The notes under the pieces: generated by a model
What the model was told of the DNA's origin: nothing
Database searches by the model: none
Seen by the model: only the letters and a program-made list of their open reading frames with translations
NCBI RefSeq assembly: GCF_005860765.1
Contig: NZ_VCEI01000021.1
Coordinates: forward strand, 1,054,001 to 1,118,000
Source of the DNA: Dyadobacter sediminis
GTDB taxonomy: Bacteria > Bacteroidota > Bacteroidia > Cytophagales > Spirosomataceae
Length of the DNA: 64,000 nt
Direction: 5' to 3'
Shown: positions 8,533-16,502 of the stretch, piece by piece
How positions within the stretch are numbered: position 1 is the stretch's first letter
How the letters are laid out: each line of letters begins with the position of its first letter
Translations under genes and position numbers: made by a program

Positions 8533-8982
8533 TTAGGATATTTCAATTAATCTTGGTCCCTTTTGCCTGGCTTCTTCCTTCTTCGGAATCAACAGTTTCA
8601 AAAGTCCGTTTTCATATTGCGCGCTGATGCGGTCTTCATCGACTACGTCCTTTGGAAGGACAAATGTTCTCTGGAAAGACTGATAGCTGAATTCTTTTCT
8701 GGAATAATGCTCTTTATTTTCTTCCTGTTTATTTTCCTTCATCGAAGAGATCGTCAGCGTGTTGCCGTCCAGACGAATGTTGAAGTCTTTTTTGTCCATG
8801 CCCGGCGAAGCCATTTCAACTTCAAAGTTTTCTTCTGATTCGCGGATGTTTACGGCAGGAACCGTGGTGCTTGTGGATGAAAAGTTGGACTGGTTCCAGT
8901 CAAAAAGATCACGGCTTAAAAAGTCATCAAATAAAGCCGGAAATACGGGGAACATATCCCTGTTTTTTCTGATGAGTGACAT
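8533..8982 (-). CDS. Small heat-shock protein, Hsp20/alpha-crystallin family
   Basis: 149 residues. After a variable N-terminal part (FPALFDDFLSRDLFDW) comes the alpha-crystallin domain from about residue 42, with MDKKDFNIRLDGNTLTIS and the closing QYENGLLKLLIPKKE carrying the conserved GLL/I-x-I/L-P elements. It acts as an ATP-independent cytoplasmic holdase that forms oligomers and keeps unfolding proteins soluble. The ATG is preceded by AGGAGGT (8987-8993 on the complementary strand), an unusually perfect Shine-Dalgarno sequence for this phylum, consistent with a highly translated stress gene. A long non-coding region with a strong dyad lies upstream. Confidence 0.95.
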   Translation of the reverse strand: MSLIRKNRDMFPVFPALFDDFLSRDLFDWNQSNFSSTSTTVPAVNIRESEENFEVEMASPGMDKKDFNIRLDGNTLTISSMKENKQEENKEHYSRKEFSYQSFQRTFVLPKDVVDEDRISAQYENGLLKLLIPKKEEARQKGPRLIEIS

Positions 8983-8986
8983 AATT

Positions 8987-8993
8987 ACCTCCT
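8987..8993 (-). promoter_or_regulatory. Strong Shine-Dalgarno site of the hsp20 gene
   Basis: On the minus strand AGGAGGT ends four bases before the ATG at 8982. Most genes in this window have no recognisable Shine-Dalgarno sequence, so this perfect match stands out and fixes the start codon. Confidence 0.75.
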
Positions 8994-9090
8994 GTTTTAA
9001 TTGTTAAATAATAAATTATCTAATAAGTAAATGAAAGTATTAAACATTCATACAGCATAAACAGTAAATTTCATACCAGAAAATTCAAGG

Positions 9091-9124
9091 TGAAAAATTG
9101 ACATTTTGATCTGTCACATTTTCA
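9091..9124. promoter_or_regulatory. 34-bp imperfect dyad, candidate operator
   Basis: TGAAAAATTGACA (9091-9103) and TGTCACATTTTCA (9112-9124) are inverted copies that match at 11 of 13 positions around an 8-base spacer. The core is TGACA-N8-TGTCA. It sits about 110 bases upstream of hsp20 and 215 upstream of the LysR gene, between their divergent starts. LysR proteins bind dyads of roughly this spacing, so auto-regulation by the neighbouring regulator is one possibility; a heat-shock regulator is another. Confidence 0.45.
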
Positions 9125-9338
9125 GTTTATCATGCGTAAAATAGGCTTAGTTGATGTTTAAACAATGATTTATCTGGAAAAAATGTCATATTGTTTCCGG
9201 TTTCTACCTCAGTGTTTTCAATCTGTTTTCAGTACTTGCCGGCAAATGACAAGGTTTCAAACCGTAACATTGACATTCCATATAAAATGAATGCAAGATT
9301 TTTACTGAAGAATTTCGTCGAGTGTTTTAAAATATATA

Positions 9339-10232
9339 ATGGTTTTTGATTTTAGGTTACACGTTTTCCATACCGTTGCAAAACGCCTGAACTTCACAAA
9401 GGCGGCAGCGGAACTGTTTATAACGCAGCCTGCTGTTACCAAGCACATCCACGAACTGGAAAACCAGCTGAATACAAAGCTTTTTGACCGGAACGGCTCC
9501 CGGATCAAGCTGACCAGAGCAGGAGAAATCCTGATGCAGCATAGTGAGCAAATATTTGAGATTTACCGTAATCTTGAATTTGAAATCAACAGTTTGTCGC
9601 AGCGGCAGAGCGGCAAATTGAGGCTGGGTGCAAGCACAACGGCTGCACAGTATATCCTGCCGCCGATCCTGGCTGCTTTTCATAAGAAATTCCGGAATCT
9701 GGAAATTACGCTTACCATTAAAAACACAGAGGAAATAGAGCAGGCGCTGCAAAACAAGGAAATTGATCTCGGCGTGATTGAAGGATACTCCAAAAATGCA
9801 GCGATCAAATATACCGAGTTCCTGAAAGACGAAATCGTGCTGGTGGCGGCCATTAAAAATCCATTGGTAAAAGGAGCCGTTATCAAGCCTGAAAAGCTGA
9901 AACAGATTCCGCTGCTTTTGCGGGAACCGGGTTCGGGAACGCTGGAAGTTATTGCACATGCACTGCGGGAAATCGGGATCAGCATTGCCGACCTGAACAA
10001 TGAAATGCAGCTGGGCGGCAGTGAAAGCATGAAACTGTACATGCTGCATTCCGACAGCATGGCGTTCCTTTCGGTTCATGCCGTTCTGAAAGAGCTGCAT
10101 CACAAAGAATGCCGCATTGTGGATGTGGAAGGCCTGAATATCGAGCGGTATTTTTATTTTACCATATTGCACGGCCAGCACGAGGCACTGCCCGAGCTTT
10201 TTATGAAATTTGCCAAAATTCAGGTTCAATGA
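9339..10232 (+). CDS. LysR-family transcriptional regulator
   Basis: 297 residues, normal length. The winged helix-turn-helix occupies residues 1-60 (FHTVAKRLNFTKAAAELFIT, then QPAVTKHIHELENQLNTKLF). The rest is the periplasmic-binding-protein-like effector domain, beginning LRLGASTTAAQYILPPILA, a sequence type seen in the CysL/CbbR-like group of LysR proteins. It is expected to be a DNA-binding tetramer that responds to a small molecule. The target is unknown: upstream is the divergent hsp20 gene, and 126 bases downstream on the same strand is the large dehydrogenase-cytochrome gene at 10359. Confidence 0.93.
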   Translation: MVFDFRLHVFHTVAKRLNFTKAAAELFITQPAVTKHIHELENQLNTKLFDRNGSRIKLTRAGEILMQHSEQIFEIYRNLEFEINSLSQRQSGKLRLGASTTAAQYILPPILAAFHKKFRNLEITLTIKNTEEIEQALQNKEIDLGVIEGYSKNAAIKYTEFLKDEIVLVAAIKNPLVKGAVIKPEKLKQIPLLLREPGSGTLEVIAHALREIGISIADLNNEMQLGGSESMKLYMLHSDSMAFLSVHAVLKELHHKECRIVDVEGLNIERYFYFTILHGQHEALPELFMKFAKIQVQ

Positions 10233-10358
10233 CAGATTAAGTAAGTTTCAGCACATATATTTATAGGAGTAATTCAATTTGTACAATTTATAATCAAACG
10301 TTCCTTTTCTTAATTGCAGGCTATATGTCATGTATTGCCTTGTTAGTCCCATTCATTT

Positions 10359-13010
10359 ATGTTAAAAATTACATTAAGCTTGTTTGCCGCATTTTTGGTT
10401 TTTTTCTGGTCTGCGCCGATCAACAGACCGTCAGGAAATGCGGAAGAAAACAGAATGCTGCTGAAAACGGATTCCATGCGGAATGCCACCAGCTGGCCGG
10501 AAGAGATCAATATTACACCTTTTACAGGCCCGGACATTACGCCGAGCCCGGCTTGTCTGGCAGTGGCGCCTACGGGGGAAGTGTATGTGGGCGTGGACAT
10601 GATGGGGTCGCTCGGAAAAGAACCGGGTAAAGGAAGTATTGTCAAACTGGTGGACAGCAATAATGACGGAAAAATGGACAAGCACACCGTTTTTGCCAGC
10701 GTTGACAATCCACGCGGTATTATTTCGCAGGGCGACAAAGTATTTGTGCTGCATACGACATTTTCTGCGCAAACCGGCATTGCTTCCGGAATGGACCTCG
10801 TGGTTTTTGAGGATAAAAACCATGACGGCGTGGCCGACGGCCCTTCAAGCCCGCTGATCCAGAATATCAGTTCACCCAAATTTCTGCAAAGCCGAGGTAC
10901 GGACCATGCCACAAACGGTATCCGCATGGGAATTGACGGCTGGATTTACATTGCTGTCGGTGATTTCGGCTTTCACGATGCCGTAGACCGTTCCGGTAAA
11001 AAAATGACGCAGCTTGGCGGCGGGATTGTAAGAGTGAGGCCGGACGGCACCGAAATGGAAGTATACACACACGGTATGCGGAACATTTATGACGTGGCCA
11101 TTGATCCTTATATGAATATTTTTACAAGAGGAAATACCAATGACGGCGGAGGCTGGAACATCCGTTTCAGTAACCAGATACAGTCCGGAGAGTATGGTTA
11201 TCCGGTTTTGTTCCAGCATTTTACTGATGAAATCATTCCTGCTTTGGTTGATCTGGGCGGAGGTTCCGGAACCGGGGCTTTGTTTCTGGATGATCCGACT
11301 TGGCCTGCCAAATTCAACAAGGTGCCGATGATGGCGGATTGGGGAAGAAACCAGCTTTACATTCACCGGGTAACGCCGGACGGCCCGAGTTTCCAGCAGA
11401 AAGAAGAAGAATTTATAAAACTTGCGCAGATTACGGATCTGGATATCGATGCTTCGGGACGTGTTTATCTGTCGGCATGGGACGGTGCAGGTTATTCGGG
11501 AAATCCGGGTAAAGGATTTGTCGTAAGAGCTGTTCCCAAGAACTGGACATACAAAAAATTTGCGGATGTTAACAAAGCTTCTGTAAAGGAACTGGCGGCT
11601 ATGCTCAAATCGGAAAGCGCAGTAGCCCGGCTGGCTGCACAGCAGGAACTGATCGCACGCAACGCCAAAGATGCGGCAAAAGAAACCTGGAACATTGCAT
11701 CCAACAAAAGTAACCCGCTTTATGCACGTGTAGCCGGAATTTTTACCTATACCCAGCTTGCCGGAGCCGGTGGAAATGAAAACCTTGTAAAGCTGACTGC
11801 AGACAATGACGTCCGGGAATTCGCACTCCGTGCGCTGGCCGACCGAAAAACCGCTCTGAAAAATGTGCCGGTTGAGCCCTTTCTGAAAGGCCTTAATGAT
11901 CCTTCCGAGCGTGTAAGGATTGCTGCAGCGGTTGGTCTGGGCAGGCTTGGCCGCGCGGAGGCTGCAAAGGAATTGCTGAAGGTGAAAGTTCCGGCTTCTT
12001 TTATGGCGCCTGCACTGGGAACGGAAGGTCCGCACGCAACGCCGAATGCGGCTATTATTCCGGCCCATATCGCTGTAAGATCGCTTGTGAGCCTGAATGC
12101 AGTGGATGCTTGTGTAAGTGCGATCAATACTGAAAATGCAGCGATTGCATTGTGGGCATTGCGTTACATGCATGATCCGAAAGCAGTGAACGGACTGATT
12201 GCAGCGTATAAACAGTCAAAAGATGAAAAGCTGAAAGACCAGATTCTGGTTACCCTTTCCCGGCTTTACAAAAAAGAAGCGGACTATGACGGTTCGTGGT
12301 GGTGGAGCACAAGACCGGATACGCATGGTCCGTATTATAAAGCCATAACCTGGGAATCGTCCGACAGCATTAAAGATTTTCTGATGCAGGAATGGAAGCA
12401 GGCCAATGAAAAGGACAAGCAGCTTTTCGCCGACCTGAACAGCCGTCACCGCATGGAAATTGCTGAATTTGGCGGTGAAGAAAAAACGGTAGCAAAAGAG
12501 GAAGTAAAAATTGATCTTGAAAAAATCAGGAACAAAAAAGGTCAGGTTGGGGAATCTTCCATTGAAGACGTGATGCTGGCTATGGCAAAAATCAACGGAG
12601 ATCCTGCCATAGGTAAAACACTTTTTACCAAACAGGGATGCGTTGCCTGTCACAGTATCAGCAAAGGCGAAGTGATGAAAGGGCCGTTTATGGGACAAAT
12701 CGGTTCCATTATGACGCGCGAGCAAATTGCAGAGTCCATTCTGAAGCCCAATGCTTCTATTTCACAAGGCTTTGCAACCGTTATGGTTACAGCCAAAGGT
12801 GATAAAAATTACATGGGCTTTATTTCGGAAGAATCGGCTGACAAACTTGTCATGCGCGATATTACGGGACAGGTTTATACAATAAAGACGTCGGATATTG
12901 TTTCTCGCAAGGAAATGGAAACGTCCATGATGCCATCCGGCCTCGCCAACGAACTTTCATACGAGGAATTTGCTTCCCTGATTACTTTTCTTTCCAAACA
13001 GAAGAAATAG
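10359..13010 (+). CDS. Sorbosone dehydrogenase-like propeller / HEAT repeat / cytochrome c fusion protein
   Basis: 883 residues with a signal peptide (about residues 1-20). Residues 40-390 form a soluble glucose/sorbosone dehydrogenase-type propeller (VAPTGEVYVGVDMMGSLGK, NGIRMGIDGWIYIAVGDFG, GMRNIYDVAIDPYMNIFTR). Residues 410-640 are HEAT-like helical repeats (DPSERVRIAAAVGLGRLG). The C-terminus is a cytochrome c domain with haem motif CVACH at residues 761-765. This order is known from the PVC-type haem-binding proteins of Planctomycetes and Bacteroidota. It should sit in the periplasm and oxidise a sugar or polyol, passing electrons to its haem; the substrate is unknown and PQQ use is not certain for this propeller type. 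It is a single-gene unit behind lysR, ended by a hairpin. Confidence 0.85.
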   Translation: MLKITLSLFAAFLVFFWSAPINRPSGNAEENRMLLKTDSMRNATSWPEEINITPFTGPDITPSPACLAVAPTGEVYVGVDMMGSLGKEPGKGSIVKLVDSNNDGKMDKHTVFASVDNPRGIISQGDKVFVLHTTFSAQTGIASGMDLVVFEDKNHDGVADGPSSPLIQNISSPKFLQSRGTDHATNGIRMGIDGWIYIAVGDFGFHDAVDRSGKKMTQLGGGIVRVRPDGTEMEVYTHGMRNIYDVAIDPYMNIFTRGNTNDGGGWNIRFSNQIQSGEYGYPVLFQHFTDEIIPALVDLGGGSGTGALFLDDPTWPAKFNKVPMMADWGRNQLYIHRVTPDGPSFQQKEEEFIKLAQITDLDIDASGRVYLSAWDGAGYSGNPGKGFVVRAVPKNWTYKKFADVNKASVKELAAMLKSESAVARLAAQQELIARNAKDAAKETWNIASNKSNPLYARVAGIFTYTQLAGAGGNENLVKLTADNDVREFALRALADRKTALKNVPVEPFLKGLNDPSERVRIAAAVGLGRLGRAEAAKELLKVKVPASFMAPALGTEGPHATPNAAIIPAHIAVRSLVSLNAVDACVSAINTENAAIALWALRYMHDPKAVNGLIAAYKQSKDEKLKDQILVTLSRLYKKEADYDGSWWWSTRPDTHGPYYKAITWESSDSIKDFLMQEWKQANEKDKQLFADLNSRHRMEIAEFGGEEKTVAKEEVKIDLEKIRNKKGQVGESSIEDVMLAMAKINGDPAIGKTLFTKQGCVACHSISKGEVMKGPFMGQIGSIMTREQIAESILKPNASISQGFATVMVTAKGDKNYMGFISEESADKLVMRDITGQVYTIKTSDIVSRKEMETSMMPSGLANELSYEEFASLITFLSKQKK

Positions 13011-13029
13011 GAAATCCGGAAATTTGTAT

Positions 13030-13066
13030 AAAAGCCTGTATGTGACCTGCTCATGTGCAGGCTTTT
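13030..13066 (+). terminator. Hairpin after the dehydrogenase-cytochrome gene
   Basis: AAAAGCCTG (13030-13038) and CAGGCTTTT (13058-13066) are inverted copies around a 19-base loop, 20 bases past the stop codon. The trailing TTTTGTGTGTT is a modest T-rich tail. A rho-independent terminator is likely, although the loop is long. Confidence 0.6.
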
Positions 13067-13094
13067 GTGTGTTCGGAGGTATTGTAAATGTGAT

Positions 13095-13225
13095 GTTTGT
13101 GTCTTCACAAACAAATAACAAACGCCGTAAAACGTGAAATTTGTAGCTGTAAAATGCTTTATGCACGGTTTTGTGAAGACACAAAACCAGCAACATTCAC
13201 CGTTTTCGTTTGTGTCCTCACAAAC
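13095..13225. repeat. Three copies of a GTTTGTG-N4-CACAAAC palindrome
   Basis: Three near-identical dyads lie in 131 bases of non-coding DNA: 13095-13112 (spacer TCTT), 13167-13188 (arms extended to GGTTTTGTG/CACAAAACC, spacer AAGA) and 13208-13225 (spacer TCCT). Their centres are 74 and 39 bases apart. The middle copy is inverted relative to the others, since its spacer AAGA is the complement of TCTT. The first and third are followed by the same CAAA. They may be operator sites, hairpins in an RNA, or an interspersed short repeat of the genome. Confidence 0.8.
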
Positions 13226-13293
13226 AAAAAATCCCACGAAAAGAAGCCGGACAAGCCCTTAACATGGGAATTAAGAATAAGGAATGAGCTATT

Positions 13294-13674
13294 TCAACGC
13301 TGGTTTTTTCTCCTTTTGGTGTTGTCCGGCATTGTTGCCCTTTCGGAGCGCATGGTTTTTCTGGTTTTTTTTACCGAATAGGAAGACAATGTATCGGTAC
13401 CCGGTCTTCCGGTGCTGCTTCTGCTGCCATCAACCAGTCCGGTTGTACTGACATTTCCATTGTCGCTCAGGATCGGTCCGCTTTCGGCATTGGCTGAATC
13501 TTTCAGAATGGCAGTGACATCGGATGAATCCTTTCTCATGCTGGTTCTGGATGTTTTTTTCTGATAGGTTCTTTCACTTCCCGTTGTTCCGGAGGCATTG
13601 TTCCGGGACTGGGCAAATGAAACTGCGGGCGCAGCCATCAACGTGATGATAACCATGAATTTAAGGACTCTCAT
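13294..13674 (-). CDS. Small secreted Ser/Thr-rich protein of unknown function
   Basis: 126 residues from the ATG at 13674. The frame is open back to 13830, but MRVLKFMVIITLMAAPAVSFAQ is a clear signal peptide (cleavage after about residue 22), so the shorter form is chosen. The mature part is low in hydrophobic residues, rich in Ser, Thr, Arg, Lys and Asp, and ends in a very basic tail (TKRRKNQR), suggesting a disordered exported protein. I recognise no family. The gene faces the dehydrogenase gene across the palindrome-containing region and is divergent from the alcohol dehydrogenase at 13915. Confidence 0.6.
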   Translation of the reverse strand: MRVLKFMVIITLMAAPAVSFAQSRNNASGTTGSERTYQKKTSRTSMRKDSSDVTAILKDSANAESGPILSDNGNVSTTGLVDGSRSSTGRPGTDTLSSYSVKKTRKTMRSERATMPDNTKRRKNQR

Positions 13675-13902
13675 ATATTTTGATGATTTAAGGTTTTCGA
13701 ATCTGCAAGGATATTGAGCTGTTGTAAAATACCGTTCCAGAACATTCCTGCATAAAGCCGTGCAGCCGCAGTAATCAAAAAGCAGCATCAGAAAAGCGCA
13801 TGGCGATCCAACAGGATAAAACGTTAACATTGGAACGCTTTTTTAAGCATATACTGAATTCTTGTAAAAAGGTTATTCAGGAATAATGTCTTATCAAATC
13901 AG

Positions 13903-13908
13903 AAAGGA
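13903..13908 (+). promoter_or_regulatory. Shine-Dalgarno site of the alcohol dehydrogenase gene
   Basis: AAGGAG lies six bases before the ATG at 13915. It supports this start over the second ATG at 13924 and is one of only two strong Shine-Dalgarno matches noticed in the window. Confidence 0.6.
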
Positions 13909-13914
13909 GCATTT

Positions 13915-15069
13915 ATGTTAGCAATGAATTACCGCGGGCCATACAGAGTCCGGGCAGATCACAAGCCTTATCCGGAAATACTGCATCCGGAAGATGCGAT
14001 TGTTCGTGTAACCAGATCCTGTATCTGCGGATCGGATTTACATTTATATCACGGCCTGGTGCCGGATACCAGAGTTGGAATGACGTTTGGCCATGAATTC
14101 ATCGGCATTGTAGAGGAAATCGGACCTTCTGTACAAAACCTTAAAGTTGGAGATCATGTAATTGTTCCTTTTAACGTTGCTTGCGGAAAGTGCGTATTTT
14201 GCGAGCAGCAGATGTATGGAAACTGTCACGAATCCAATTCACAGGCAACAGCAGTCGGCGGTATCTTCGGTTATTCGCATACGGCTGGCGGCTACGATGG
14301 CGGACAGGCCGAGTACGTCCGTGTTCCTTATGCAGATGTAGGCCCTACGGTAATTCCTGCCGAAATGCATCCGGATGATGCTGTTTTACTGACGGACGTG
14401 GTTCCGACAGGCTATCAGGCAGCAGAAATGGGCGGTATAAAACCGGGCGATACCGTTGTGGTGTTCGGAGCAGGGCCGGTCGGCATTATGGCTGCCAAAT
14501 GCGCCTGGCTTTTCGGAGCAGGACGCGTGATTGTTATTGACCATATTGAATACCGTCTGGAATTTGTCAAAAATTACGCGCAGTGTGAAGCCTACAATTT
14601 CCGTTCATTGGAAGATCCGGTTTTGTTCATCAAGAAAACAACAGACTGGATCGGAGCAGACGTTTGCATCGACGCTGTAGGCTGTGAAGCCGCAGGAAGC
14701 GCATTGCAGACCATTACAGGAGTAAAACTCATGCTTCAGGCCGGAGCAGCCACTGCCCTGCACTGGGCGATCAACTCGGTAAAAAAAGGAGGGATTGTAT
14801 CCATTGTAGGTGTGTACGGCCCGACTGGCAACCTGATTCCGATAGGAAATGTCGTCAACAAAGGCATTACAATCCGTGCGAACCAGGCTTCTGTCAAAAG
14901 GTTGCTGCCCAGACTGATCGAGCACATCAAGGAAGGGCGTCTGGACCCGAAAGCCATTATTACGCACAGAGTTCCGCTGGAAGAAGTCGGAGATGCATAC
15001 CATATTTTCTCCGCCAAGCTTGATAATTGCATTAAAACCATTCTTATACCGCCATCTGCAGGAATTTAA
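13915..15069 (+). CDS. Zinc-dependent alcohol dehydrogenase (MDR family)
   Basis: 384 residues. The catalytic zinc ligands are C38 (CICGSDLH), H60 and E61 (GHEF). The structural zinc loop has C90, C93, C96 and C104. The NAD(P)-binding fold starts at GAGPVG (185-190). An insertion near residues 105-130 and the late LTDVVPTGYQAAE segment resemble the glutathione-independent formaldehyde dehydrogenase/threonine dehydrogenase-like branch. The protein should be a cytoplasmic NAD-dependent alcohol or aldehyde dehydrogenase; the substrate is not known. A second gene follows 11 bases downstream and is probably co-transcribed. Confidence 0.9.
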   Translation: MLAMNYRGPYRVRADHKPYPEILHPEDAIVRVTRSCICGSDLHLYHGLVPDTRVGMTFGHEFIGIVEEIGPSVQNLKVGDHVIVPFNVACGKCVFCEQQMYGNCHESNSQATAVGGIFGYSHTAGGYDGGQAEYVRVPYADVGPTVIPAEMHPDDAVLLTDVVPTGYQAAEMGGIKPGDTVVVFGAGPVGIMAAKCAWLFGAGRVIVIDHIEYRLEFVKNYAQCEAYNFRSLEDPVLFIKKTTDWIGADVCIDAVGCEAAGSALQTITGVKLMLQAGAATALHWAINSVKKGGIVSIVGVYGPTGNLIPIGNVVNKGITIRANQASVKRLLPRLIEHIKEGRLDPKAIITHRVPLEEVGDAYHIFSAKLDNCIKTILIPPSAGI

Positions 15070-15080
15070 AGGAAACAGAT

Positions 15081-15575
15081 ATGAAAAATACAGCCATTGA
15101 TCACAGCCATATCAAGGGATGGGGCGTTGACGCTGATCCGCTTGATGTTCCGGCTTATCCGATGAAAAGAAGGACCGAAAATGATAATAAAGGCATGTAC
15201 TGGGAACGTCCGGCACATCAGGTCCAGACCGTCGAAATACTAAAATCCAATGAAAGGCCGGATCTTACTGCCGTGTTCGGTACTTCCACGCCGCCGTCTG
15301 GTCTGAGCGGAAAAATCAGGCGGTTTGCATTCAAATACAGTGAAGCGAGCTTTGCGCACTGGCTGCCGCTTATCCTTGCCGACCGCATCAATATGCTCGA
15401 AGGCATCGCCGACGATTTCAAAAAAGGCCATATTCCCAATCTGATTGACGAACTTGGTGTAAAGTCGGAGTTAAAGCATAATCCCAAAGGGTTTGCAAAA
15501 AAAGTGCTTGTCGGTGTAGCCGTTACCGCGCTTTTTATAGCGTGGATGCGACGAGATGACCATGATGAAGATTAA
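15081..15575 (+). CDS. Conserved-type hypothetical protein with C-terminal membrane helix
   Basis: 164 residues, no family recognised. The N-terminal half is polar and rich in Pro and charged residues (WGVDADPLDVPAYPMKRR). The middle (SEASFAHWLPLILADRINML) is helical and amphipathic. One hydrophobic segment near residues 142-157 (VLVGVAVTALFIAWM) could cross the membrane, followed by a short acidic tail ending DDHDED. It starts 11 bases after the alcohol dehydrogenase, so the two form an operon, closed by the terminator at 15591. It may anchor or assist the dehydrogenase; that is inference from position only. Confidence 0.7.
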   Translation: MKNTAIDHSHIKGWGVDADPLDVPAYPMKRRTENDNKGMYWERPAHQVQTVEILKSNERPDLTAVFGTSTPPSGLSGKIRRFAFKYSEASFAHWLPLILADRINMLEGIADDFKKGHIPNLIDELGVKSELKHNPKGFAKKVLVGVAVTALFIAWMRRDDHDED

Positions 15576-15590
15576 TCGAAAGCAGCTATT

Positions 15591-15638
15591 CCGCATAAAA
15601 TTCCTTTTTCACAAAAGAGTTTTATGCGGTTTTGTTTT
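15591..15638 (+). terminator. Rho-independent terminator after the alcohol dehydrogenase operon
   Basis: CCGCATAAAA (15591-15600) pairs with TTTTATGCGG (15620-15629) across a 19-base loop, followed by TTTTGTTTT. The hairpin and T-tail fit rho-independent termination of the operon at 13915-15575. Confidence 0.8.
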
Positions 15639-15704
15639 ATATGGCAATGAGGAGTTCTGTTAAAAATTTCTATCTTGCCAGCATTGAATGACCCTGTAAT
15701 TGCA

Positions 15705-16502
15705 ATGGACCCGAATAATTCCCGGCTCAGGACTGTACATGTAACACGTTATGTAACGCCGCTGCGCGAGGGTGGATCCCTTCCGGCCATCGCAGAAGCG
15801 GATGACGATTTTCTTTATGTTCTTAAATTCCGCGGAGCCGGACAGGGACCGAAAGCATTGATTGCCGAACTCATCGGCGGCGAACTGGCCCGCTTTCTGG
15901 GGTTCAGGATTCCCGAAATTGTATTTGCCAATCTGGATGAAGCTTTTGGAAGAACCGAGCCGGATGAGGAAATCCAGGATCTGCTCAGGGCAAGTGCCGG
16001 ACTGAACCTCGCCATGCATTATTTGTCGGGTGCTGTCACTTTTGACCCCATAGTTACTGTTGTTGATCCGCAGCTTGCTTCCCGGATTGTTTGGCTAGAC
16101 AGCTTTCTTGCCAATGTGGACAGGACTGCACGCAATACCAATATGCTGATGTGGCATAAAGAGCTCTGGCTCATTGATCACGGCGCTTCGCTGTATTTTC
16201 ACCATTCCTGGCAAAACTGGGAAGAGCAGGCACAACGGCCTTTTGCACAGGTAAAAGATCACGTTCTGCTTCGCTATGCAACTGAGATGGACGAAGCGGA
16301 CACTGCTTTTAAAAAGATACTGAATGCGGATCAAATCAGGTCGGTCGTTGCGCTGATTCCGGATGAATGGCTGCTTGCTGATTCGCCTTTTGATTCCGCC
16401 GAAGCACATCGCAATGCCTATGCCCGCTTTCTGGAACTGCGGCTTTCTGTTTCTGAAATTTTTGTAAAAGGAGCGCAAAATGCACGAGAATCACTTATTT
16501 GA
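15705..16502 (+). CDS. HipA-like kinase-fold protein
   Basis: 265 residues from the ATG at 15705; a TTG at 15675 would add ten residues. It resembles the short HipA-family kinases that lack the N-terminal HipA domain. Features are a lysine strand (FLYVLKFRGAGQGPKALIAE), a catalytic-loop-like NVDRTARNTNM with Asp and Asn, and LIDHGASL in the place of the metal-binding DFG. HipA of E. coli phosphorylates glutamyl-tRNA synthetase; the target here is unknown. There is no HipB-like DNA-binding gene. Instead the 3' end overlaps a DUF3037 gene by 23 bases, a pairing I have seen in many genomes. This suggests a two-protein unit of undefined role. Confidence 0.78.
   Translation: MDPNNSRLRTVHVTRYVTPLREGGSLPAIAEADDDFLYVLKFRGAGQGPKALIAELIGGELARFLGFRIPEIVFANLDEAFGRTEPDEEIQDLLRASAGLNLAMHYLSGAVTFDPIVTVVDPQLASRIVWLDSFLANVDRTARNTNMLMWHKELWLIDHGASLYFHHSWQNWEEQAQRPFAQVKDHVLLRYATEMDEADTAFKKILNADQIRSVVALIPDEWLLADSPFDSAEAHRNAYARFLELRLSVSEIFVKGAQNARESLI

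Larger units (their letters stand above)
8983..9338. other. AT-rich intergenic region between divergent hsp20 and lysR genes
   Basis: 356 bases without a plausible gene. It must contain the promoters of both hsp20 (-) and the LysR gene (+). No full TAnnTTTG element was found. It holds an imperfect dyad at 9091-9124 (listed separately) and several further TGACA/TGTCA half-sites (for example near 9184 and 9270). Confidence 0.6.

Noticed and set aside
9357-10229. 290-residue minus-strand frame opposite the LysR gene
   Set aside because: Mirror of the LysR gene with no recognisable domain.
10872-12173. 433-residue minus-strand frame opposite the dehydrogenase-cytochrome gene
   Set aside because: The plus strand has clear domain motifs throughout; the antisense product is Cys/Arg/His-rich and resembles nothing.
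13095-13225. CRISPR array
   Set aside because: The three units differ in orientation and spacing, are too short, and no cas genes are present.
12875-13237. Minus-strand frames crossing the palindrome region
   Set aside because: Their repeated peptides are only translations of the palindromes, and they run into the end of the dehydrogenase gene.
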